Source: Ignavibacteriales bacterium
GTDB lineage: Bacteria; Bacteroidota; Ignavibacteria; Ignavibacteriales; Melioribacteraceae
DNA length: 64,000 bases
Assembly (NCBI GenBank): GCA_016177735.1
Contig: JACOUS010000013.1
Span: 62,001-126,000 of the forward strand
Direction: 5' to 3'
Part shown: positions 26,974-36,743 of the stretch, one piece after another
Numbering within the stretch: the stretch's first letter is position 1
How the letters are laid out: every line of letters starts with the position of its first letter
Program-made: the position numbers and the translations under genes
Notes under the pieces: generated by a model
What the model was told of the DNA's origin: nothing
The model's input: only the letters and a program-made list of their open reading frames with translations
Databases searched by the model: none

Positions 26974-28032
26974 ATGCCGTTAACAGAACGCCAGTCCAAA
27001 ATAATAAGAAGAACACTCGCAGCGATTTTGGGTTTGATATTGCTCGGATATTTTGTGTATCTCATTTCAGAAATTATTGCGATGCTGATTATCTCTCTGT
27101 TGATTGCGATGATGTTCAATCCCGTTGTTGATTTCATCGAAAAGAACAGTGTGCCCCGGACTCTTTCTGTACTAATTGTTTTTGCGCTTACCGGTTTTGT
27201 AATTTTTTCTTTGGTCTCGTTTCTGCTTCCGAAAATTGTAAGCCAATTCAATGTGCTTGCAACTGCAATAACTCCCGAAAATATAAAAACTGTTTTCGGG
27301 CAGACAGAAACCACATTGAAAAAAATTTTCCCGTTTATGAACTCGGTTAACCTCGCAGATAAAATTACCGGCTTCTTCCAAAATTTAATTTTCGGGTGGG
27401 TTAACAACATCAGCAATATCATATTTAGTTTGTTCTCGATTCTCGCAATTATTGTGATTGTTCCTTTCATGACTTTCTTTCTTCTCAAAGACAACAAAAG
27501 GATTGTGCGCGGTGTTGTAAACATTATGCCGAATAAATATTTCGAAGTTTCTTATTGGGTGATAAGAAAAATTTCGAACGAACTTGGCAGATACGTGCGC
27601 GGCTGGATTTTGGATGCGTTTCTTGTAGGCTTGATGAGCGGGGTCGGACTTGCATTTCTCGGAATTCAAAACGCGGCATCAATCGGTTTTATTGCCGGCG
27701 TCGGTCATTTGATTCCGTACTTCGGACCGTTAATCGGCGGTGTGCCGGCAATAATTATTTCGCTTGTTCAGTTCGGGGATTTAACAATGCTTCCGAATAT
27801 CGCAATTTTATTTTTGATGGTTTATACATTCGACAACGGATTTATTCAGCCGAACATTTTTGCGAAGAGTACGGATCTGCATCCGCTCTTAATAATTTTA
27901 TTAATTCTTATCGGAAGTAAAGCGCTCGGAATTTTCGGGATGCTGCTGGCAGTTCCGGCGGCAACAGTAATAAGAACTGCTGCCCGCGAAATTTATTTCG
28001 GGTATAAAAATTATAAAATCATCCGCGCTTGA
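26974..28032 (+). CDS. AI-2E family transporter (PerM/TqsA-like permease)
   Basis: Inner-membrane protein of the PF01594 family, 352 residues with about seven to eight hydrophobic segments. Seen: an N-terminal pair of segments, a middle soluble part, and the conserved C-terminal run with 'GHLIPYFGPLIGGVPAI' and 'GIFGMLLAVPAATVI'. Members export small molecules (AI-2 in TqsA) or act in sodium/proton exchange; the substrate cannot be read from sequence. No clear operon partner is seen, as the next gene begins 200 nt later after an inverted-repeat element. Confidence 0.92.
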   Translation: MPLTERQSKIIRRTLAAILGLILLGYFVYLISEIIAMLIISLLIAMMFNPVVDFIEKNSVPRTLSVLIVFALTGFVIFSLVSFLLPKIVSQFNVLATAITPENIKTVFGQTETTLKKIFPFMNSVNLADKITGFFQNLIFGWVNNISNIIFSLFSILAIIVIVPFMTFFLLKDNKRIVRGVVNIMPNKYFEVSYWVIRKISNELGRYVRGWILDAFLVGLMSGVGLAFLGIQNAASIGFIAGVGHLIPYFGPLIGGVPAIIISLVQFGDLTMLPNIAILFLMVYTFDNGFIQPNIFAKSTDLHPLLIILLILIGSKALGIFGMLLAVPAATVIRTAAREIYFGYKNYKIIRA

Positions 28033-28118
28033 CCACCGCACATTTCAATCAACATCAAAGCTGTAACTTTCCTATTGAATTGAAACTCTGCTCAATAATA
28101 AATAGTTTTTCTATTGTT

Positions 28119-28205
28119 CTCCAAAACTTTTAGACATAACAAAAAATTTAGTAATAATTCTTTCATATATTTTATTTATCCTAAGAAGTCGGAAAAGTTT
28201 GGGAG
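28119..28205. repeat. Inverted-repeat element, CCCAAACTTT family, copy 1
   Basis: Arms CTCCAAAACTTTTAGAC (28119-28135) and GTCGGAAAAGTTTGGGAG (28188-28205) are near-complementary and bound 87 bp of AT-rich non-coding DNA just before the metallo-hydrolase gene. The same AAAGTTTGGG/CCCAAACTTT ends recur at 32.56-32.70 and 54.59-54.74 kb. Confidence 0.55.
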
Positions 28206-28231
28206 CTATACGACTTTTCAATAACAAAAGA

Positions 28232-29638
28232 ATGGACACAATGAAAATCCGGTTTATTGGCGCCGCCCAAACTGTTACGGGCTCGATGCATTTAATCAAA
28301 ACAGAAAAATATACTTTCTTGCTCGATTGTGGTTTGTATCAGGGCAAACGAAAAGAAGCTTTCGAGATCAACCGCAATTTTGAATTCTTTGATCCGGCAG
28401 AAATTGATTTCATGATTCTTTCACATGCACATATCGATCATGCCGGTAATATTCCTTCTTTGGTTAAACAAGGATTCAAAGGAAAAATTTTCACAACATT
28501 TGCAACACGTGATTTGTGCTCGATCATGCTACAAGATTCCGCACACATTCAGGAAAAAGATGTTGAGTTCGTTAACAAACGGAGAAAGAAAAAACGACAG
28601 AATCCGTTTGAACCGCTTTACACACAGCAAGATGCGCTTAATTCTTTACAGCATTTTGTTGGATTGAATTACCACAGAGAATTTGAAATTGCGCCGGGTG
28701 TTGTGCTTACATTTTTCGATGCCGGACACATTCTCGGTTCTGCCCTAACATATCTTTCGATCAAAGAAAACGGGAATGCAACGCTGCTCGGTTTTTCGGG
28801 CGATCTCGGCAGACCGCATCTCCCGATTTTGAAAGACCCCGAAAAAATTCCCGATGTTGATTACTTTATTTGTGAAAGCACGTACGGCGGAAGAGACCAC
28901 GATAATCCAACCGACTCGGAAGAGAAATTAATTTCTGTTTTGAAGAAAGCGGTTTCGCGCAAAGCAAAAATTATTATTCCGTCATTCAGCGTCGGAAGAA
29001 CTCAAGAAGTTGTTTACGCTCTTCACAAAATTTTTGAAAGCAGAAAAGTTGAACGGTTTCCCGTTTATGTCGATAGTCCGCTGGCAGTGAATGCAACTGA
29101 AGTTTTTCGCATGCACCCGGAATGTTTTGATCTGGAAACGAGTCAGTTCATGATTAAAAATCACGATCCGTTCGGCTTCAATAAATTGACTTACATTACC
29201 GATGCGGCAGATTCAAAAAAATTAAATAATGTTGACGGACCAATGATTATTATTTCAAGTTCCGGTATGTGTGAAAGCGGGAGAATACTTCATCACCTTT
29301 CAAATAATATCCAAAACCCGAACAACATTATTTTGATTGTCGGCTACGCCGCAGAACACACACTCGGAAGAAAAATTATCGACGGCGAAAAAGTCGTTAA
29401 AATTTTCGGGGATGAATTTGAACTGAATGCCGAAGTAATTGTTATGAATTCTTTCAGTGCACATGCAGATGCAAGCGAGCTTGTTGATTACTGCAGCCAA
29501 TTCGATAGAAGCCGCATGCAGAATATTTTTCTCGTCCACGGAGAAACTGATCAGCAGAATCAATTTAAATCTTCGCTCACATCCGCTGGCTTTAATTCCA
29601 TCACAATTCCGAAAAGAGGCGATGAAATTAATCTGTAA
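28232..29638 (+). CDS. Beta-CASP metallo-beta-lactamase-fold RNA/DNA hydrolase
   Basis: Metal-dependent nuclease of the YsxB/CPSF-like beta-CASP group, about 469 residues, cytosolic. Seen: HxHxDH as SHAHIDHAGN near residue 70, the DAGHILGS and SGDLGR metal-binding blocks, beta-CASP motif A (CESTYGGRDH), motif B in NSFSAHADASEL, and the final VHGE. The start is ambiguous: ATG at 28232 or 28241 (MKIRFIGAAQTVTGS). An in-frame ATG at 28199 lies within the repeat arm and is unlikely. Its last 17 nt overlap the next gene. Family members process RNA 3' ends; the substrate here is unknown. Confidence 0.93.
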   Translation: MDTMKIRFIGAAQTVTGSMHLIKTEKYTFLLDCGLYQGKRKEAFEINRNFEFFDPAEIDFMILSHAHIDHAGNIPSLVKQGFKGKIFTTFATRDLCSIMLQDSAHIQEKDVEFVNKRRKKKRQNPFEPLYTQQDALNSLQHFVGLNYHREFEIAPGVVLTFFDAGHILGSALTYLSIKENGNATLLGFSGDLGRPHLPILKDPEKIPDVDYFICESTYGGRDHDNPTDSEEKLISVLKKAVSRKAKIIIPSFSVGRTQEVVYALHKIFESRKVERFPVYVDSPLAVNATEVFRMHPECFDLETSQFMIKNHDPFGFNKLTYITDAADSKKLNNVDGPMIIISSSGMCESGRILHHLSNNIQNPNNIILIVGYAAEHTLGRKIIDGEKVVKIFGDEFELNAEVIVMNSFSAHADASELVDYCSQFDRSRMQNIFLVHGETDQQNQFKSSLTSAGFNSITIPKRGDEINL

Positions 29639-30626
29639 ATATTTTTCCGTAATTATATTTCTAATTTTTCTTGCTGCTTGCGATAGAGATGAAATTACAA
29701 ATCCGGGCGACGACAATATTCCGCCGAATACACCAATCGGTTTGAATGTTTTCGGCGCATCGGACGGCGAAGTTGGAATCGAGTGGATCAAAAATCAGGA
29801 ATCGAATGTAACCGGCTACAAAATTTTCCGAAGTGTGAACAACTCAAACAATTTCCAATATATCGGCATCACTTCCGATAATTTTTACATCGACGATTCA
29901 CTGGATTACGATTCTACTTATTATTATTCGATCAAAGCAGTGAATCGCGCCGGCAAAGAAAGCGGCTTCAGCGAATTTGTTTCGGCACAGCCGAAAAATA
30001 TTTATTCACCAGGTCCCCCGATTGATGTTGCTGCAACCGCTAAAAATTCCCGTGACAAAATCTTAATAAAACTTTCGTGGAGAAAACCGTACGATTCCGA
30101 CATTAAAGGTTTTGAAATTTACCGGAGTACTACGGAAAATTTCAAGACAGATACCACAACTTTTCTGGAGTTTGTTCCACCGGGTAACATTCCCTATTTT
30201 GATTCGTACACAGACACAAGCGGCATCGAGATTCTAACAAGATATTATTATAAGATTAAGTGTGTCGATAAAGGGGATCTGAAAAGCTACTCTTCGTTCG
30301 AAGTGAGCGACCTCGTACTTGATGAACCAGAACTTGTTTCACCAACAGACAAAGCAGTGCTGAACAATTTGGGCGAGTTCAAAATTATTACCGCCGGTGC
30401 AGAAGCAGTTTATAAACTGATCGTTCAAACCAATGAAATTTACGGAACGGTAGCCGAGATTGAATTTGAATCATCAAAGATACATGAAGAAAATACAATT
30501 GCCGCCCGCAATTTGATTTTGAATACAAATAAAACTTACTATTGGCGAGTGTTTACTTACACCAATAATAATGATGAACCAAACAGTTACAGCGGATTTT
30601 TTTCATTCACTTTATTTTCACAATAA
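29622..30626 (+). CDS. Lipoprotein with fibronectin type III domains
   Basis: 334 residues. Seen: a signal peptide ending in lipobox L-A-A-C, then two FN3-like domains ('PPNTPIGLNVFGASDGEVGIEW' type start, 'YKIFRSVNN', 'YYYSIKAVNRAGKESGFSE', and a second 'FEIYRSTTENF' copy), followed by a third Ig-like region. Such lipoproteins sit on the outer membrane. The ATG at 29622 follows AGAGG and lies 17 nt inside the end of the beta-CASP gene. A longer frame from 29457 lacks these signs. The next gene, an outer-membrane barrel, starts 11 nt after its stop, so the two may form a surface pair. Confidence 0.88.
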   Translation: MKLICKYFSVIIFLIFLAACDRDEITNPGDDNIPPNTPIGLNVFGASDGEVGIEWIKNQESNVTGYKIFRSVNNSNNFQYIGITSDNFYIDDSLDYDSTYYYSIKAVNRAGKESGFSEFVSAQPKNIYSPGPPIDVAATAKNSRDKILIKLSWRKPYDSDIKGFEIYRSTTENFKTDTTTFLEFVPPGNIPYFDSYTDTSGIEILTRYYYKIKCVDKGDLKSYSSFEVSDLVLDEPELVSPTDKAVLNNLGEFKIITAGAEAVYKLIVQTNEIYGTVAEIEFESSKIHEENTIAARNLILNTNKTYYWRVFTYTNNNDEPNSYSGFFSFTLFSQ

Positions 30627-30637
30627 TTGAGAATAGC

Positions 30638-32542
30638 TTGTTAAAGCTAAGAACATTCTTACTGCTCGTTTTTATTTCTGCCCGTGTTTACTCGCAGATC
30701 GGCACGGACAGCCTGAGCTATTCTTCAAATAATTTTTCCAGCCGTCTCTTTGTCAATAGATTCGATAAACAACTCAACACCTACAATTTTTCAACACAAT
30801 TGAGACAGTTTTATCAACAAGACAAAATCTTTTTCGGCATCAATGAAAATTTTAATTCAACAATAATTGATGCATCGGGCAAAAACATAAAAGATGGACA
30901 CCACCTCCAGCTTTTCGGGCAGTATGATTTATCCGATGAGATTAAAACCGGAATTTTTCTGAACAACAATTATTATTCGGATGACCGCACGCTTGCAATC
31001 AACAAAGTTTCGTTTGTCAACGCTTCTTTATTCATGAAATATTTTCTTCTCCAAAATATTTCATTCACTCCTTTCGGTGGAATTTCAAACAATAATCAGA
31101 TTGGCGAAAAAGATAAAGGATTTGTTTACGGCGCCGAAGCCAATGTTGATAAATACGACCTCGGTGATTTTGAATTCTCATCTATGATGAAATTTCAGAA
31201 TGAAGATATTTCGCCGCGCAAAAACACGTTCCGGTTTATCAATTTTGATGCAAGCAGTGTCCTCAAAGAAAATTTTAGCAACACTATCGGTGCGTACTTT
31301 GCAAGCCAGAGGAAAGATTTTTATTTCGCGGCAGATCAAGCAACAATCGATCAGTTCGGCATTGCAAATAATTTGCAGAGCCGTCTCGAAACAAATTATT
31401 TTATTCAGGACAGAATGAAATTCACGCCGGACAATTCTCCGTTTTCATTTAACATCAACGGTAGACTAGCATGGCGCGATATCGAAAGGGATACACGCTA
31501 CGTGAGCATTTCTTCCCCGTCATCAACAACATTCGATACAAAAATCAAAGAATTCAAAATGGAAGTTTCTTCCGATGCCGAATACAAAGTTGACGACCTT
31601 CAATTAACGTTCAGACTTGCGTACTCCGAACGCGAAGAAAAACATCAGCCGAGAAAAATCGAAGGCTTGAGTTCAATTATCTTTAATGACCGCGAAAATA
31701 CCGAAGCGCAAAAGAATAATTCGTCAAAACTTGCCGTTGTTTCTTTTAGCGGAGTTTATAATTTATCACGTGCTGACCGCCTTCTTCTAAGTGTATTCCA
31801 CAGAAAACTTATTTACGATACGCCAAGCGACTTGAATTTTGACGACCGAGACGAACTGCTCAGCATCGGAAGAATTTTGTACGAGAGAAAATTTAATCCG
31901 TATTTAAAAGCTTTTGTCAATTTTGAAGGCAGCTTCAACAAGATAGTTTACATCTTTGCCGAGCGCAGTTCGAATAATAATATCAAGCGTTTCATCAAAT
32001 TATCATCCGGCGGAACCTTCGCTTCCGGCAAGTTTGCTTCTTCGAATTCTGCCGAAGTTTCGGCAAACTACACTGTGTTCGATTACGAAGAACTAAATCC
32101 GAATTTTAGAAGTTATTCATTCAGACAGTTTGTTTACCGCGATTCGACAACTTTTGCTTTTACAAAATATCTGAAATTATTTTTTACCGGGTATATTAAA
32201 CTTTCCGAACAAGGTGATTTTAAGTGGTCTAACTTTACAAACAAGCCGCAGAGATTTTTAAATGAACAATATGCGGAACCGAAACTGTTTTATAATTTAT
32301 TCGGCTTCAATTTCGGTATAGGTATCAGGTATTTTTCTTTATCGACTTTTAACATTATCGATGGAACCGAGAAACAAAAAGTTTCGGAATACGTGAGTAT
32401 CGGTCCGTTATCGGAAATCAATTACGATATAACGGAAAAAATATTATTCAAAACTTACGGCTGGTACGAATTTATCGGAACAGAAAATAATGCGAAGCGC
32501 GAGCTTGCCAATTTTAATCTTGTGCTTACCTACAAATTCTGA
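30638..32542 (+). CDS. Outer-membrane beta-barrel protein, unknown
   Basis: 634 residues, not matched to a named family. Seen: a signal peptide ending near 'VYSQ', then many alternating polar/aromatic strands ('YFAADQATIDQF', 'LSVFHRKLIYDTP') and a terminal strand ending in Phe ('NLVLTYKF'), as in Bam-inserted barrels. The start is TTG, 11 nt after the stop of the FN3 lipoprotein, and no ATG lies near the signal sequence. It resembles long barrels that may carry polysaccharide or protein, but no substrate is indicated. Confidence 0.82.
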   Translation: MLKLRTFLLLVFISARVYSQIGTDSLSYSSNNFSSRLFVNRFDKQLNTYNFSTQLRQFYQQDKIFFGINENFNSTIIDASGKNIKDGHHLQLFGQYDLSDEIKTGIFLNNNYYSDDRTLAINKVSFVNASLFMKYFLLQNISFTPFGGISNNNQIGEKDKGFVYGAEANVDKYDLGDFEFSSMMKFQNEDISPRKNTFRFINFDASSVLKENFSNTIGAYFASQRKDFYFAADQATIDQFGIANNLQSRLETNYFIQDRMKFTPDNSPFSFNINGRLAWRDIERDTRYVSISSPSSTTFDTKIKEFKMEVSSDAEYKVDDLQLTFRLAYSEREEKHQPRKIEGLSSIIFNDRENTEAQKNNSSKLAVVSFSGVYNLSRADRLLLSVFHRKLIYDTPSDLNFDDRDELLSIGRILYERKFNPYLKAFVNFEGSFNKIVYIFAERSSNNNIKRFIKLSSGGTFASGKFASSNSAEVSANYTVFDYEELNPNFRSYSFRQFVYRDSTTFAFTKYLKLFFTGYIKLSEQGDFKWSNFTNKPQRFLNEQYAEPKLFYNLFGFNFGIGIRYFSLSTFNIIDGTEKQKVSEYVSIGPLSEINYDITEKILFKTYGWYEFIGTENNAKRELANFNLVLTYKF

Positions 32543-32557
32543 AATAAACATATATGC

Positions 32558-32698
32558 CCCAAACTTTTCCGATTAATTGCTAAATAGAATATGATAACTG
32601 CAGCAAATGACTTTTTCGTTTCCCGTTTATCCGGCAGAATAAAATATCTGGGAAGAATCAACTATAAAAATTTTTTATTCATGCCAATAAAGTTTGGG
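32558..32698. repeat. Inverted-repeat element, CCCAAACTTT family, copy 2
   Basis: CCCAAACTTT (32558-32567) and AAAGTTTGGG (32689-32698) bound 141 bp of non-coding AT-rich DNA between the barrel gene and the RsbW-like gene. On the left the arm continues TTCCGATT, like the CGGAAAAGTTTGGG arm of copy 1. No open frame is inside. Confidence 0.6.
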
Positions 32699-32785
32699 AC
32701 AATCATAGAAATAAAGATTTTTCATTTGCTTGCACGGTTCGAATATGAATTATATTTTTCTGCCTAAGTTTATCGGGAGTACGAA

Positions 32786-33199
32786 TTGCCTGAAAAAATA
32801 TACATGAAAGAGATTCCCAGCGACCCGAATCTGCTGCCGGAACTTGACGAATTTCTTATTGATATTGCCCGCAATGCCGGCATGAACAAAGATAGGTTCA
32901 ACAATTTATCTCTCTCCTTTTCAGAAGCACTTTCCAACAGCATTGTTCACGGCAACAAAAAGGACATCAATAAAAAAGTAAAGATCACCATCAAAGTTGA
33001 TGATGAAAAAATGACTATCCTTCTTAAAGACGAAGGGAAAGGATTTAATGTTGATTCCGTTCCCGATCCAACCAAACCGGAAAATATTTTAAAAGACAGC
33101 GGCAGAGGCATCCACATCATGAAATCATTCCTCGACGGCTTATCATACAACTTCGATTCCGAAGGAACCGAAATAAAACTTGTAATAAAACTGCGGTGA
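32786..33199 (+). CDS. RsbW-like serine kinase/anti-sigma ATPase
   Basis: GHKL-type ATPase of 137 residues related to RsbW/SpoIIAB, which bind sigma factors or anti-anti-sigma proteins. Seen: N-box 'SEALSNSIVHGNK', G1 box DEGKGFN and G2 box GRGIHIM. The start is TTG with GGGAG about 7 nt upstream, a very good ribosome site. No STAS-domain partner or phosphatase is adjacent, so its partner must be elsewhere. It lies between the repeat element and mdh. Function as a regulator is known for the family; its target here is not. Confidence 0.9.
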   Translation: MPEKIYMKEIPSDPNLLPELDEFLIDIARNAGMNKDRFNNLSLSFSEALSNSIVHGNKKDINKKVKITIKVDDEKMTILLKDEGKGFNVDSVPDPTKPENILKDSGRGIHIMKSFLDGLSYNFDSEGTEIKLVIKLR

Positions 33200-33288
33200 T
33201 AAAAAGCCATTCCGTCCAATTTTATTCCATGAGAAATTTCTTTTTAATCTTCCTATATTTTGTCTGAAAATCTTATAAACAATTCTGA

Positions 33289-34263
<975 letters not shown>

Positions 34264-34291
34264 CTAAAAGTTGAATTGAAGCAAAACAAAA

Positions 34292-34319
34292 ACCCTCCGA
34301 ATGGAGGGTTTTATTTTTT
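34292..34319 (+). terminator. Terminator after mdh
   Basis: ACCCTCC (34292-34298) pairs with GGAGGGT (34303-34309), loop GAAT, followed by TTTATTTTTT. A-rich DNA on the other side may let it also serve rpmA, whose stop is near 34338. Confidence 0.88.
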
Positions 34320-34337
34320 AAAGAGCAAAAATTTTTA

Positions 34338-34598
34338 TCAAGCTTTCGTTTCGTAAACGCTGATAAATTTGCGGTCGTTTTTCTTGACCTCAAATTTTAC
34401 AAAGCCGTTAATAGTAGCAAATAAAGAATCATCACCGGCTTTTTTAACATTAACGCCGGGATGAAATTTTGTACCTTTTTGGCGGACCAAAATTGAACCG
34501 GCTGAAACTTTTTCACCGCCAAAAGCTTTTACGCCAAGATATTGCGGATTACTATCGCGACCGTTTCTTGATGAACCTTGACCTTTTTTATGTGCCAT
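34338..34598 (-). CDS. rpmA: 50S ribosomal protein L27
   Basis: Large-subunit protein near the peptidyl transferase centre. The 86 residues begin [29 protein letters not shown], the standard L27 opening. There is no Firmicutes-type cleavable N-terminal extension. GGAGG lies upstream of the ATG. It follows rplU by 18 nt, the usual rplU-rpmA order. Confidence 0.98.
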   Translation of the reverse strand: MAHKKGQGSSRNGRDSNPQYLGVKAFGGEKVSAGSILVRQKGTKFHPGVNVKKAGDDSLFATINGFVKFEVKKNDRKFISVYETKA

Positions 34599-34616
34599 CG
34601 AAAAAACCTCCGGTTA

Positions 34617-34925
34617 CTAATCTATCTTAGTAACTTCTATTCTTGTTAAAAATTGTCTGTGACCACGTGTGCGTTTATAAGAAATTATTCTCTTCTTTTT
34701 GAAGACAATAACCTTATCATCTTTTAAATGCTCTAAGACTTTTGCATGAACTTTTACGCCTTCAACATTTGGCGTGCCGATTTTCGTGCTTTTATCATCA
34801 TTCAATAACAGAACATTATCAAAAACAACTTCTGTGTTTGGTTCAGCTTTAAGTCTCGGTACGTAATGCTTGCTATTTTCAGTAACCTTGAACTGTTGCC
34901 CAGCTATATCTACAACAGCGAACAT
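34617..34925 (-). CDS. rplU: 50S ribosomal protein L21
   Basis: Large-subunit protein that binds 23S rRNA. The 102 residues begin MFAVVDIAGQQFKV, with 'KKRIISYKRTRGHRQFLTRIEVTKI' at the end, both typical. Two ATGs are adjacent (34928 and 34925). GGAGGA overlaps the first too closely, so I use the second. rpmA follows. The 100-nt gap to the histidine kinase gene upstream should hold its promoter. Confidence 0.97.
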   Translation of the reverse strand: MFAVVDIAGQQFKVTENSKHYVPRLKAEPNTEVVFDNVLLLNDDKSTKIGTPNVEGVKVHAKVLEHLKDDKVIVFKKKRIISYKRTRGHRQFLTRIEVTKID

Positions 34926-35029
34926 CATTCCTCCAATTATAGAAATTTTGAGGGGTAAATATAGACAATGAGGGTTTATAAGTCAATAAATGATGATGAG
35001 GAAATTTGATCTGTAGATTTGGGTGAGAT

Positions 35030-36058
35030 TCATTTTTTAAGATAAAAAGAGAACTCGCTGCCTTTGCCGAATTCGCTTTTAACTTCAATTTTAGAATTGT
35101 GGGCTTCGAGAATATGCTTAACAATTGCAAGTCCCAAGCCGGTACCGCCCATTGCGCGCGATCTGTCTTTATCCACTCTGTAAAATCTTTCAAAAATTCT
35201 GCCGAGATCATTTTCAGAAATTCCGATTCCGGTATCCCGCACATAAATTGCAGCCGATTTAGTTCCGTCAACAACGCCAATCTCAACGAAACCTTGCTCG
35301 GTATATTTTATTGCGTTCATTATTAGATTAACCATAACTTGTCGCAGTTTATCTTTATCGCCGTAAACCTGAAAATTTTGTGCTTGCTGTTTTAACATCA
35401 ATTCGATTCCCTTTTTCTGCGCGTGCGGTTTCATTTCCGAAATAATCGTTTCAAGAAATTCGTTCACGTTGAAATACCGGAAACTCATTTTCATCTGCCC
35501 GGCTTCAATCATCGAAATATCGATCAGATCATTTAACAGATTATTCAGATTGATTGTGTGCTGGTTTGCTTTCTGCAGAAAAGTTCGATTCACATTTTCA
35601 TCTTCAAGCGCGCCGTCGAGAAGTGTTTCGAGGTAACCTTGTATTGCAAAAATCGGCGTGCGTAGTTCGTGCGAAACATTTCCTAAAAATTCAGTTCTGA
35701 TATGCTCAAGTTTTTTTAGATTGGCAATGTCACTCTGCGTTTTTAAGAACATCGCTTTTATTTCATCCTCAAGTTCACCCAGCAGTTTGCCGAGTTTTAT
35801 TTCTTCCGCGGATTTATATGAACTGTATCTGATAGAACCGATTATTCTTTTTATCGTATCGAGTTCCCCTTTGCGGTTCTTTCCAACAAAATATAATTCG
35901 GCAATTGCCGCTAACAATGTGACAAAAGAAATCCAGATAAAACTTTTTTGCGATACATTAATTGATAACGATACAATAAATACAAAAAGTAGGTTTACTA
36001 AAATGATCGGGAAAATGTAGCCGCGAGCAAAAAAAAGATTCTCTTTAATTCTATTCAA
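35030..36058 (-). CDS. Sensor histidine kinase, PhoR-like
   Basis: Membrane sensor kinase of a two-component system, about 342 residues. Seen: two N-terminal membrane segments (about 15-60) without a clear HAMP domain, the H-box 'LGNVSHELRTPI', N-box 'NLIMNAIKYT', G1 'DTGIGIS', F-box 'FERFYRVDKDRS' and G2 'GGTGLGLAIVK'. Start uncertain: TTG at 36058 overlaps the response-regulator stop by 8 nt, and a TTG at 36097 is in frame further up. The response regulator, oxidoreductase, dxs and xse genes precede it in one run. PhoR-like by domain form only; the signal is unknown. Confidence 0.9.
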   Translation of the reverse strand: MNRIKENLFFARGYIFPIILVNLLFVFIVSLSINVSQKSFIWISFVTLLAAIAELYFVGKNRKGELDTIKRIIGSIRYSSYKSAEEIKLGKLLGELEDEIKAMFLKTQSDIANLKKLEHIRTEFLGNVSHELRTPIFAIQGYLETLLDGALEDENVNRTFLQKANQHTINLNNLLNDLIDISMIEAGQMKMSFRYFNVNEFLETIISEMKPHAQKKGIELMLKQQAQNFQVYGDKDKLRQVMVNLIMNAIKYTEQGFVEIGVVDGTKSAAIYVRDTGIGISENDLGRIFERFYRVDKDRSRAMGGTGLGLAIVKHILEAHNSKIEVKSEFGKGSEFSFYLKK

Positions 36059-36743
36059 TGTTTTTGAAACGATACCCCACCCCTTTGATGGTTTCAATCA
36101 GGTCGGCGTGCTCGCCCAGTTTTTCCCGTATTTTACGGATATGCACATCAACTGTTCGTTCAACAACAAAAATATCCGTGCCCCAAACATCTCCAAGTAT
36201 TTTATCGCGGTGAAAAACTTTACCGGGATTTGAGGCAAGGTAAGCCAATATTTCAAATTCCTTTTTCGGGAAGATTACATTCTTGCCGGAAATTGTAACT
36301 GTATATCTTTCACGATTAATATCAAGAGGACCGATATTAATTTCATTTGCAGAGTTTTGCCCTTCGTTAATGCTTTCAAGTTTGCGCAGATTTGATTTCA
36401 CTCTTGCAATTAATTTTTTCGGCGAGATCGGTTTCTGAATAAAATCATCTGCGCCAATATTCAATCCGTGGATTTCATCAAGCTCGGACGATTTTGCGGT
36501 AAGAAATATTATCGGAATATTTTTGTATTCCTCCATTGCGCGGATATGCTTGCAAGTTTCGTAGCCGTCCATTTTCGGCATCAGTACATCGAGAATTATC
36601 AAGTCCGGCTTTTTAGAAACTTTTTCCAAAGCTTCTTTGCCGTCATATGCGGTAATAACTTGAAAGCCTTCTTGAATTAAATTGTATTGAAGAAATTCAA
36701 CGATGTCTTTTTCGTCGTCAACAAGTAATATTTTAGTTTTCAT
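36051..36743 (-). CDS. OmpR/PhoB-family response regulator
   Basis: 230 residues: receiver domain with LVDDEKD acidic pocket, phosphorylated Asp in LDVLMPKMDGYE, switch Thr in FLTAKS and Lys in QKPISPKKL; then a winged-helix DNA-binding domain ('LLAYLASNPGKVFHRDKILGDVWG', 'VVERTVDVHIRKIREKLG', 'IETIKGVGYRF'). The ATG overlaps the stop of the oxidoreductase gene (ATGA), and its end overlaps the kinase start by 8 nt. PhoB-like by sequence style, but a phosphate link is not shown. Lying in an operon with dxs and xseAB is unusual. Confidence 0.94.
   Translation of the reverse strand: MKTKILLVDDEKDIVEFLQYNLIQEGFQVITAYDGKEALEKVSKKPDLIILDVLMPKMDGYETCKHIRAMEEYKNIPIIFLTAKSSELDEIHGLNIGADDFIQKPISPKKLIARVKSNLRKLESINEGQNSANEINIGPLDINRERYTVTISGKNVIFPKKEFEILAYLASNPGKVFHRDKILGDVWGTDIFVVERTVDVHIRKIREKLGEHADLIETIKGVGYRFKNIE

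Noticed and set aside
29457-29621. Longer N-terminus for the FN3 lipoprotein
   Set aside because: It overlaps the beta-CASP gene by 180 nt and hides the signal peptide; the ATG at 29622 has AGAGG and starts exactly at the lipoprotein signal.
32736-32744. GGTTCGAAT, a T-loop-like sequence hinting at a tRNA
   Set aside because: No acceptor, D or anticodon stem can be built around it.
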